DNA of 9,570 nt from an uncultured Clostridia bacterium (GTDB lineage: Bacteria; Bacillota; Clostridia; TANB77; CAG-508): the NCBI GenBank assembly GCA_944391895.1, contig CALXVF010000039.1, positions 1 through 9,570 of the forward strand, given 5' to 3'. The notes under the pieces are model-generated. The model was not told the DNA's origin, made no database searches, and worked only from the letters and a program-made list of their open reading frames with translations. Positions 1 through 4,571 of the stretch are shown here, one piece after another. The position numbers were made by a program, and so were the translations under genes. How positions within the stretch are numbered: position 1 is the stretch's first letter; each line of letters starts with the position of its first letter.

Positions 1-34
1 AACGAAAATGGAGTATAATATATTAAAGAAAATG

Positions 35-63
35 TTGACAAAATAAATAAGTGATGTTACAAT
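35..63 (+). promoter_or_regulatory. Sigma-A promoter, strong consensus, no obvious plus-strand gene
   Basis: TTGACA at 35-40 and TACAAT at 58-63 are separated by 17 nt, which is near-perfect sigma-A geometry. A small palindrome, ACAATATTGT (59-68), overlaps the -10. TTACAA recurs at 57-62, 68-73 and 77-82 and could be an operator. Transcription would run towards 169-336, where the gene is on the opposite strand, so the product would be antisense to it or a leader to a gene much further on. Function is not established. Confidence 0.5.
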
Positions 64-96
64 ATTGTTACAAAAATTACAAATGATAGTAATTTG

Positions 97-125
97 TTGA
101 CAGAAGAAAAAAGATATATTATTAT
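97..125 (+). promoter_or_regulatory. Second plus-strand sigma-A promoter in tandem
   Basis: TTGACA at 97-102, 17 nt, then TATTAT at 120-125. It lies 62 bp downstream of the first promoter and points the same way. The predicted start near 132 lies just before the hairpin at 139-158, so any RNA would begin with that hairpin and then run antisense to the small membrane protein gene. Confidence 0.5.
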
Positions 126-138
126 ATAAATAAATTGA

Positions 139-158
139 GGCAAGGAAAAATCCTTGCC
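139..158 (-). terminator. Probable terminator hairpin of the small membrane protein gene
   Basis: GGCAAGGA (139-146) and TCCTTGCC (151-158) form a perfect 8-bp stem with a 4-nt loop, 10 nt past the stop codon of the minus-strand gene. On the minus strand the stem is followed by TCAATTTATTT, a moderate U-rich tail. On the plus strand no U tract follows, so termination is expected mainly for the minus-strand transcript. Confidence 0.6.
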
Positions 159-168
159 AAACCGATTA

Positions 169-336
169 TTAAAATGTTTGATTGGAGTTCATGGATTGGA
201 CTTCAATCTTTTTATCTGTGGATTGTACTTTTAAATATGTACTGTAACCTAGACTTGCTAAAAAGCAAACTATAACTCCAACAACTAAAAGCATAGAAGT
301 CTTGCCAAGGTACTTGACTGCTATTTTTTCTTCCAA
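169..336 (-). CDS. Small single-pass membrane protein, 55 aa, function unknown
   Basis: I do not recognise this protein. It has a short charged N-terminus, one hydrophobic membrane segment at about residues 14-35 (starting SMLLVVGVIVCFLA), then a polar tail ending near SMNSNQTF. I place the start at the TTG at 336-334 because AAGGAAG (351-345) sits 8 nt upstream as a ribosome binding site. An in-frame TTG at 372 would add 12 residues, but it lacks a ribosome binding site and lies in the foot of an RNA stem. The gene has its own consensus promoter (486-515), a long structured leader (371-453) and a hairpin after the stop, so it is a complete transcription unit. Two strong promoters face it from the other end and would make antisense RNA. 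A small membrane protein with antisense RNA resembles type I toxin-antitoxin loci in layout, but it is longer than typical toxins and nothing shows toxicity. Confidence 0.6.
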   Translation of the reverse strand: MEEKIAVKYLGKTSMLLVVGVIVCFLASLGYSTYLKVQSTDKKIEVQSMNSNQTF

Positions 337-370
337 TTCTTTCACTTCCTTTCTAGCAAAAGTTAACTGC

Positions 371-453
371 AATGTAGGTGCAGTATATCAGCAGTTGTTT
401 TTATATACTGCCTTGCAATCAGCAGAATAACTGCTGATTAATACACCTACATT
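371..453 (-). ncRNA. Structured mRNA leader: three-way junction with an alternative fold
   Basis: On the minus-strand transcript the region closes with a 10-bp stem (AATGTAGGTG at 371-380 with CACCTACATT at 444-453). Inside are two hairpins: CAGTATAT (381-388) with ATATACTG (403-410), and AATCAGCAG (417-425) with CTGCTGATT (431-439). The loop of the first contains ATCAGCAGTT (387-396), a perfect 10-nt complement of AACTGCTGAT (429-438), so the second hairpin can be replaced by a long-range helix. The element lies between the promoter (486-515) and the start of the small membrane protein gene. I do not recognise a known riboswitch class; it does not carry the purine-riboswitch core. It could be a regulatory leader, a protein-binding RNA or the end of a small mobile repeat. 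Confidence 0.5.
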
Positions 454-485
454 ATTAGAAGTGAATTATTTTAATAATCTTTTAT

Positions 486-515
486 ACTATATCAAATTAT
501 TATATTAAATGTCAA
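486..515 (-). promoter_or_regulatory. Sigma-A promoter of the small membrane protein gene
   Basis: Read on the minus strand, TTGACA (515-510) is followed after 18 nt by TATAGT (491-486). The predicted start near 480 gives a leader of about 145 nt holding the three-way junction. The tandem Spo0A-box-like sites (522-538) lie just upstream of the -35. Confidence 0.65.
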
Positions 516-521
516 TATAAA

Positions 522-538
522 ATCGACAATTTTCGACA
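522..538 (-). promoter_or_regulatory. Tandem Spo0A-box-like sites between two divergent promoters
   Basis: On the minus strand TGTCGAA (538-532) matches the established Spo0A box TGNCGAA exactly. A second copy, TGTCGAT (528-522), matches 6 of 7 positions, 10 bp away in the same orientation. They sit about 40-60 bp upstream of the predicted start of the membrane protein transcript and abut the weak -35 of the Spo0E-like gene. That position suits activation or repression by Spo0A~P. Binding is inferred from sequence only. Confidence 0.5.
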
Positions 539-565
539 GACAAAATTTACATAAAATGGTATAAT
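537..565 (+). promoter_or_regulatory. Extended -10 promoter of the Spo0E-like gene
   Basis: TATAAT at 560-565 is preceded by TGG (557-559), an extended -10. The -35 is poor (CAGACA, 537-542, 17-nt spacer), as expected of an activator-dependent promoter. The Spo0A-box-like pair overlaps the -35 region. The start codon follows 17 nt after the -10 with GAGGTG as ribosome binding site. Confidence 0.5.
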
Positions 566-582
566 TAATTGAGGTGTTATAT

Positions 583-741
583 ATGATATTAATAATAATG
601 ATAATAATACATAAGATAAAATTATACTATTTAATAGAACACAATGCAGACTATAATAAAATCTTAAAAGAAAGTATAATACTAGATAAATATTTAGAAC
701 CTTTATTTACTTGTCAAATTCAGAATAAAACAAATCTTTAA
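583..741 (+). CDS. Spo0E-like aspartyl-phosphate phosphatase family protein, 52 aa
   Basis: The Spo0E family are small two-helix proteins that dephosphorylate Spo0A~P and so delay sporulation. The family signature is a first helix of the type I-x-x-L-x-x-L-I, a short turn, then L-x-x-SQ-x-LD-x-x-I-x-x-Y. Here residues 9-20 read IHKIKLYYLIEH and residues 24-35 read YNKILKESIILD, followed by KYLEPLF. The usual SQ is SI, but the LD aspartate (D35) is kept. The length is typical. GAGGTG lies 6 nt before the ATG. The N-terminus begins with a run of Ile/Met from ATA/ATG repeats and may start slightly later. The 3' end overlaps the convergent regulator gene by 35 nt. The Spo0A-box-like pair upstream fits the assignment. 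The missing Gln leaves catalytic activity uncertain. Confidence 0.65.
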   Translation: MILIIMIIIHKIKLYYLIEHNADYNKILKESIILDKYLEPLFTCQIQNKTNL

Positions 742-913
742 CATTAACATCTAAAACTAAAGCAATCTTATACAATACTTGTATACTCGGATTGCTTTTT
801 TTATTGTTTTCAAGCTCAGTTAAATAGCCCCTAGAAATTCCAGTTTCTTTGGACAATTTATATAATGTGATACTCTTTTTATTTCTGATTTTCTTAATCT
901 TAAAAACAATCAT
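707..913 (-). CDS. Cro/C1 (XRE) family helix-turn-helix regulator, 68 aa
   Basis: This is a single-domain DNA-binding protein. Residues 6-63 form the five-helix HTH_3 fold: IKKIRNKKSITLYKLSKETG, then the recognition helix around ISRGYLTELENN, then NPSIQVLYKIALVLDVNVKDLF, with typical spacing. There is no second domain, as in small phage or element repressors and SinR-like proteins. I chose the ATG at 913-911. A TTG at 976 would add 21 residues that match no part of the fold. Neither start has a ribosome binding site, but the chosen ATG lies 6 nt after an extended -10 (TGG-CATAAT), so the mRNA may be leaderless. The gene diverges from the 49-aa gene at 1035 and converges with the Spo0E-like gene, overlapping it by 35 nt. 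Self-regulation and control of the divergent gene are likely but inferred. Confidence 0.8.
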   Translation of the reverse strand: MIVFKIKKIRNKKSITLYKLSKETGISRGYLTELENNKKSNPSIQVLYKIALVLDVNVKDLFYSEFDK

Positions 914-919
914 ATATTT

Positions 920-949
920 ATTATGCCAATTGATAAAAAATATATTCAA
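920..949 (-). promoter_or_regulatory. Promoter of the HTH regulator, start near the ATG
   Basis: On the minus strand: TTGAAT (949-944), 18 nt, CATAAT (925-920) with a preceding TGG (928-926) as extended -10. Only AAATAT separates the -10 from the ATG, so transcription would begin at or within a base or two of the start codon. Confidence 0.5.
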
Positions 950-970
950 GATGACGCTGACAGAGACATA

Positions 971-999
971 TTGCAATTGGAAGTTATTGGTTATATAAT
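971..999 (+). promoter_or_regulatory. Promoter of the 49-aa gene
   Basis: TTGCAA (971-976), 17 nt, TATAAT (994-999). The predicted start near 1006 gives a leader of about 30 nt. It diverges from the HTH regulator promoter, with the two -35 elements about 21 bp apart, so one operator could control both. Confidence 0.5.
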
Positions 1000-1034
1000 T
1001 TGATGGAATTTACCAAAGAAAGGAAATAAAGAAT

Positions 1035-1184
1035 ATGGAAGAAGAGGTTGAAAAAGATTTAGAAATCAGATATAATAAAAGGAAAATGTATATAAAGCTT
1101 TTAGTAAAAATTTGCAGAAATTTAAAGATTGATAATAAAAAAGAAGAGATAGAAAAATTTTTACAAAAAGATTTAAAAAATTAA
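1035..1184 (+). CDS. Small charged, probably helical protein, 49 aa, unknown function
   Basis: The gene starts with ATG at 1035, with AGGA ten to eleven nt upstream, and has its own promoter (971-999). The product is rich in Lys and Glu: an acidic start (MEEEVEKDLEIRYNK), a central amphipathic stretch (KMYIKLLVKICRNLKI) and a charged C-terminus ending FLQKDLKN. The pattern suggests two short helices. I recognise no family. Its position between a Cro/C1-type regulator and the repeat-rich segment before the tuf remnant would suit a small element-borne accessory protein such as an excisionase or antirepressor, but no residues prove this. It may also be a chance open frame, although promoter, ribosome binding site and codon pattern are coherent. 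Confidence 0.45.
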   Translation: MEEEVEKDLEIRYNKRKMYIKLLVKICRNLKIDNKKEEIEKFLQKDLKN

Positions 1185-1304
1185 CACTTTTTTAACACAT
1201 TAGTTTGAGATAGTTTAGAAAAGCTTCGAAACGATATACACAGAAAAACTCTAAAAATAAGCAAAAAACAAAATTTTGAGAAAATACAAAAACGATAAAA
1301 TAAA
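1185..1304. repeat. A-rich non-coding segment with three pairs of direct repeats
   Basis: No gene is supported here. TTAACAC occurs at 1181-1187 and 1192-1198 (11 bp apart). TAGTTT occurs at 1201-1206 and 1211-1216 (10 bp apart). AAACGATA occurs at 1229-1236 and 1290-1297. Short helically phased repeats next to the tuf remnant resemble the arm-type integrase sites of attachment regions, but such pairs also arise by chance in DNA this AT-rich. Confidence 0.3.
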
Positions 1305-1343
1305 ACAGTTGGTTCTGGAGTTGTTTCAGAAATAATTGAGTAA
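1305..1343 (+). pseudogene. tuf: 3'-terminal fragment of an elongation factor Tu gene
   Basis: Twelve in-frame codons followed by TAA read TVGSGVVSEIIE. This is the exact kind of C-terminus found in Firmicute EF-Tu, where it normally follows REGGR. Upstream the reading frame meets a stop at 1296-1298, and no other EF-Tu sequence is present. The match therefore begins abruptly at 1305. A good intrinsic terminator follows 12 nt after the stop, as expected of the natural end of tuf. Two explanations fit: an element integrated in the 3' end of tuf, restoring the gene on its far side and displacing the original end to here; or deletion of most of a second tuf copy. The fragment itself is not expressed as a protein. 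Confidence 0.75.
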
Positions 1344-1355
1344 TAAATATAAACA

Positions 1356-1384
1356 GGGGGCAAGAAATTGCCTCCTATTTTTTG
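1356..1384 (+). terminator. Intrinsic terminator following the tuf remnant
   Basis: GGGGGCAA (1356-1363) pairs with TTGCCTCC (1368-1375), 8 bp with one G-U pair, around a GAAA loop. TATTTTTTG follows. This is a canonical terminator and the strongest hairpin in the left part. It probably belonged to tuf. Confidence 0.85.
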
Positions 1385-1403
1385 TTAATTAGAATTTAAT
1401 ATC

Positions 1404-1432
1404 TTGACTTTTGGACTAATCCAGTATATACT
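1404..1432 (+). promoter_or_regulatory. Sigma-A promoter of the SH3b-comEC unit
   Basis: TTGACT (1404-1409), 17 nt, TATACT (1427-1432). The start would fall near 1439. AAGGAG (1446-1451) lies 6 nt before the ATG of the SH3b gene, giving a very short leader. Confidence 0.75.
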
Positions 1433-1457
1433 TTATTCATAAAATAAGGAGAATATT

Positions 1458-2291
1458 ATGAAGAAATATATATTAAAAAGTTTAGTTATAGTTATGATTC
1501 TTGCTCTTTTTATGACAGGTATTAGCTTAGCACAAACAGGAACAATAAAAGGTTCGGACTTTTTAAACTTAAGAGAAAGCCCATCTACAAGTTCTAATCT
1601 TGTTGTAAGAATGCCAGGAGATGCAAGTTTTGAAATTTTAGGAGAAGAAGGAGACTGGTATAGAGTACAGTATCAAGATTATACAGGATATGTAAGTAAG
1701 CAATATGTTGAAGTACAAAGCCAGACAGCAAATCCAGATATTGCACCAGCAGCAAATGCTAAAGGGATAGTTAATAAGAATTCAGATGTTTATGTACTAC
1801 CATTATTGAATTCAACTAAAATAAGTAGTATTTCTTCTGGAACAGAAGTATTAGTTGTATCTATAACAGGAAAATGGGCATATGTTCAAACTGATACGAC
1901 TTCAGGATGGATTTTTACAAGTAATGTAAATGGAATAGAAGGACAAGCAAATTCAGAAACGAATCAGACTGAAAATAATACAGCGCCAGAATCTAATACT
2001 GTCGAAAATGAAGTAAATAATGAACCAGTAGAAAATTCTGAACCTCAAGATAACACAAATACTGAAGAACCAACAGAAACTTCAGATAACTCATATCCAA
2101 AAACAATGTATGTAAATGTAGATGCAGTATATATTAGAGCAAGTACTACAACAGAATCTGAAGCTGTTGCAAGTGTCGGACTAAATACTCCTGTTACAGT
2201 TAGAGGAGAAGAAGGCGATTGGTATAGAGTATATGTTACAGATGGTACTGGATATATGATGAAAAAATATTTATCAGAAGAAAAACAATAA
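1458..2291 (+). CDS. Exported protein with three bacterial SH3 domains, 277 aa
   Basis: Bacterial SH3 (SH3b) domains bind peptidoglycan or wall peptides. An N-terminal signal peptide (KKYIL, hydrophobic core LVIVMILALFMTG, probable cleavage near SLAQ at 23-26) sends the protein outside the membrane. SH3b domains occupy about 29-86, 103-157 and 217-272. The first (SDFLNLRESPS) and third (DAVYIRASTTTES) carry the usual N-R-x-x-x-S pattern. Both contain the identical stretch GEEGDWYRV, while the second is divergent. An acidic Asn/Glu/Thr/Ser linker of about 55 residues (161-215) separates domains two and three. No catalytic domain is present, so this is a wall-binding protein without visible enzyme activity. 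The start is fixed by AAGGAG 6 nt upstream. comEC starts 28 nt later without a terminator in the gap. A role in presenting DNA or the uptake machinery at the wall is only a guess from this pairing. Confidence 0.85.
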   Translation: MKKYILKSLVIVMILALFMTGISLAQTGTIKGSDFLNLRESPSTSSNLVVRMPGDASFEILGEEGDWYRVQYQDYTGYVSKQYVEVQSQTANPDIAPAANAKGIVNKNSDVYVLPLLNSTKISSISSGTEVLVVSITGKWAYVQTDTTSGWIFTSNVNGIEGQANSETNQTENNTAPESNTVENEVNNEPVENSEPQDNTNTEEPTETSDNSYPKTMYVNVDAVYIRASTTTESEAVASVGLNTPVTVRGEEGDWYRVYVTDGTGYMMKKYLSEEKQ

Positions 2292-2319
2292 TTAAAAATG
2301 GGGGCACGGAAAGAGTTTT

Positions 2320-4518
2320 ATGAAAAGACCATTTTGCGTGTTAGCCATTGTATATATAGTTATTATAATTGGACTACACCTTTTAGGTGTAGTTTTTTTA
2401 GGATATGATAAAGTTTATTCTAACCTGGATACTAATTCACAATATACAGGAATGATAATAGATGTGAAAGACGAAAAAGATTACAAAGATGTATATGTTA
2501 TAAAACTAATAAGCAATAATAAATATATAGATGATAAGAAGTTCTTGATTAATATAAAAAAAGATAATGAAAAATTAGAATATGGAGACCAAATTAATTT
2601 TGTAGGAGAATTCTTAAAGCCAGAAGGTAAAAGAAATTACGGAGGATTTGATTATTCATTATACTTAAAAACACAAAAAATTTATGGAACTTTTAATGTG
2701 CAGAATTTTAAAATAATATCCAAAAACAAGGGAAACAAAATACAAAAAAATATTATAAATTTTAAGCAACATGTAAAAGAAACTTTAAGAACATATTTGA
2801 ATAAAGATGAAGCAGAACTGGGAATAGGCTTAGTAATAGGGGACAGGACAGGGATATCAAAAGAAGTAGAAAATGATTTTAAAGATTCTAACTTGACTCA
2901 TATGTTAGCTGTTTCAGGTTCACATTTTACATATATTATTTTAACTGTAGGATATGTTAATAAAATAATAAGGCGAAATAGACTAGGAAAAATAATAATG
3001 ATAATAGTTATAATTCTATTTATGAATCTTACTGGAAATACGGCTTCAGTAGTAAGGTCCGGAATAATGGCTATAATGACGATTTTAGCAAGTTTATTTC
3101 ATAGAAGGGCAGATATATGGACTAGTATGGCTGTTGCCCTTCTAATTCAAATAATAGATAATCCATATGTAATATTTGATATAGGACTGCAATTGTCCTA
3201 TGGAGGAGTAATTGGAATTGTTTTATTAAATGAAAAAATTACTAATACTCTAACAAGATATTTGAATAAAAAAGAATCTAAAATAAAACAATATGTAATA
3301 ACTGCTATAAGCGTTACTCTTTCTGCAAATATAATTATAATACCAATGATGTTATTAAATTTTAATACACTTTCTTTTTCATTCATTATTTCTAATCTAT
3401 TAGCAGGACCTCTTTTAGGAGTTATTGTAATTTTTGCTTTTATATTATTATTTGCCTTATTATTATTAGGTTCGCTTTTAAAGCCATTATTTAGCGTTTT
3501 AAATTTGCTAATTAACATGTTAATCAAAATAGCACATATTTGCGCTAATTTGCCATTTTCAAAGGTTTATATGCCAACTCCTAATATTTTATTAGTAATT
3601 ATTTTTTACGTCTGTTTAGCAGTGAAAATATATGGATATAAAAAAGAAAAGTATATAAATATAATACTTGTAATAATCATTGTATTTAATTTTTTCTTTC
3701 CAATATTAAATTCAAAAGTACAAGATTTAGAAATAAATTTTATAGATGTGGGGCAGGGAGATAGTACATTAATTAGAGTAAATGATAAAAGCATATTAAT
3801 TGATGGAGGAGGAAGTGCTTTTGAGAGTGAATCAGATGTGGGAGAAATGACTTTGCTTCCATTTTTGCTAGATAGAGGGTTAATTTCAATAGATTATGTT
3901 ATAGTATCTCATTTTGACGCTGACCATTATAAGGGACTTATATATGTTATAGAAAATTTGAAAATCAATAATGTTGTCATTTCTACATTAGGTCAAGAAT
4001 CAAATGATTTTAATGAATTTTTAGATTTAGTAAGGAAAAATAATATTAATATACTAGAAGTAAAGATGGGAGACATATTAAAAGTAGGAAATGCTAAAAT
4101 AGAAATATTACATCCAAATAGAGAGCAAATAAATGATAATGTAAAAAACAATAATGCACTGGTATTTAAGTTTATATGGAATGATTTTTCAATATTATTT
4201 ACTGGAGATATAGAAGAAGTAGCAGAAGAAAAAATTTTGTCAATATACAAGAATAATTTAGAAAAGTTACAAAGTACAGTTCTCAAAGTAGCACATCATG
4301 GCTCTAAAACATCTTCAACTAATAGCTTTTTAGAAGCGGTAAATCCACAGATTGCACTTATAGGTGTGGGGAAAAATAATAAGTTTGGACATCCAAATCA
4401 AGGCGTAATCGATAGATTAAATAATTTAAATTGCAAAATATATAGCATATATGAAATGGGAGATATTAGTATTAGTGTTAATAAAAAACATAAAATTAGG
4501 GTAGAAGGATTCATATAA
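2320..4518 (+). CDS. comEC: ComEC/Rec2 family DNA-uptake channel protein, 732 aa
   Basis: ComEC is the membrane channel through which single-stranded DNA enters competent cells. The order of domains is complete: an N-terminal membrane helix (about 7-28); a soluble DUF4131-like region (about 40-115); the Competence domain with many membrane segments (about 160-465), including LAVSGSH (196-202) and NTASVVRSG with R246; and a C-terminal metallo-beta-lactamase-like domain (about 469-732). The last has DVGQGDS, D494 in LIDGGG, H531-x-D533-x-D535-H536, D630 in FTGD, HHGS (659-662) and H691, so the metal ligands are intact and nuclease activity is plausible. Length is normal. The ATG follows GGAAAGAG. 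The gene is co-directional with the SH3b gene, and an intrinsic terminator lies within codons 18-27. No comEA or comEB is next to it, so competence of the host cannot be claimed. Confidence 0.93.
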   Translation: MKRPFCVLAIVYIVIIIGLHLLGVVFLGYDKVYSNLDTNSQYTGMIIDVKDEKDYKDVYVIKLISNNKYIDDKKFLINIKKDNEKLEYGDQINFVGEFLKPEGKRNYGGFDYSLYLKTQKIYGTFNVQNFKIISKNKGNKIQKNIINFKQHVKETLRTYLNKDEAELGIGLVIGDRTGISKEVENDFKDSNLTHMLAVSGSHFTYIILTVGYVNKIIRRNRLGKIIMIIVIILFMNLTGNTASVVRSGIMAIMTILASLFHRRADIWTSMAVALLIQIIDNPYVIFDIGLQLSYGGVIGIVLLNEKITNTLTRYLNKKESKIKQYVITAISVTLSANIIIIPMMLLNFNTLSFSFIISNLLAGPLLGVIVIFAFILLFALLLLGSLLKPLFSVLNLLINMLIKIAHICANLPFSKVYMPTPNILLVIIFYVCLAVKIYGYKKEKYINIILVIIIVFNFFFPILNSKVQDLEINFIDVGQGDSTLIRVNDKSILIDGGGSAFESESDVGEMTLLPFLLDRGLISIDYVIVSHFDADHYKGLIYVIENLKINNVVISTLGQESNDFNEFLDLVRKNNINILEVKMGDILKVGNAKIEILHPNREQINDNVKNNNALVFKFIWNDFSILFTGDIEEVAEEKILSIYKNNLEKLQSTVLKVAHHGSKTSSTNSFLEAVNPQIALIGVGKNNKFGHPNQGVIDRLNNLNCKIYSIYEMGDISISVNKKHKIRVEGFI
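2373..2399 (+). terminator. Intrinsic terminator inside the start of comEC
   Basis: ACTACACC (2373-2380) pairs perfectly with GGTGTAGT (2386-2393) across a TTTTA loop, and the descending arm runs straight into seven T residues (2393-2399). It has every mark of a Rho-independent terminator, yet it lies 53 nt into comEC and encodes part of its first membrane helix (LHLLGVVFL). It can end the SH3b transcript or act as an attenuator for comEC, depending on how quickly a ribosome covers the stem. Confidence 0.7.
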
Positions 4519-4536
4519 TATTTTCTATGAATCCTT
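4505..4536 (+). terminator. Hairpin over the comEC stop codon
   Basis: AAGGATTCATA (4505-4515) and TATGAATCCTT (4526-4536) form a perfect 11-bp stem, with the TAA stop in the loop. No T run follows directly, so it may protect the 3' end or act together with the palindrome at 4546-4571 as terminator between convergent genes. Confidence 0.5.
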
Positions 4537-4545
4537 GAATATTAT

Positions 4546-4571
4546 ATTGTAAATAATTAATTATTTACAAT
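4546..4571. terminator. 26-bp perfect palindrome between convergent genes
   Basis: The half-site ATTGTAAATAATT is followed immediately by its exact reverse complement. The palindrome separates comEC from the convergent LysR gene, and its left part contains the regulator's restored stop codon (4557-4559). It is purely AT-rich except for one G and one C, with poor T tails on both sides, so it is a possible weak bidirectional terminator; a protein-binding site is an alternative. Confidence 0.45.

Noticed and set aside
174..275. A 33-codon plus-strand frame starting MFDWSSWIGLQSFYLW, antisense to the small membrane protein
   Set aside because: It is hydrophobic and downstream of two promoters, which is tempting as a toxin peptide, but it has no ribosome binding site and lies opposite a better supported gene.
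371..453. Purine-type riboswitch
   Set aside because: The three-way junction has a similar outline, but loop lengths and the conserved junction bases of that class are not present.
914..976. N-terminal 21-residue extension of the HTH regulator from TTG 976
   Set aside because: It contains the regulator's own promoter, has no ribosome binding site and adds residues unrelated to the fold.
1181..1363. 60-codon minus-strand open frame
   Set aside because: It runs antisense to the tuf remnant and its terminator, has no family resemblance and no promoter; it is a by-product of A-rich plus-strand sequence.
3198..4286. Several minus-strand open frames inside comEC
   Set aside because: They lie opposite conserved comEC domains, lack ribosome binding sites and show no recognisable protein pattern.
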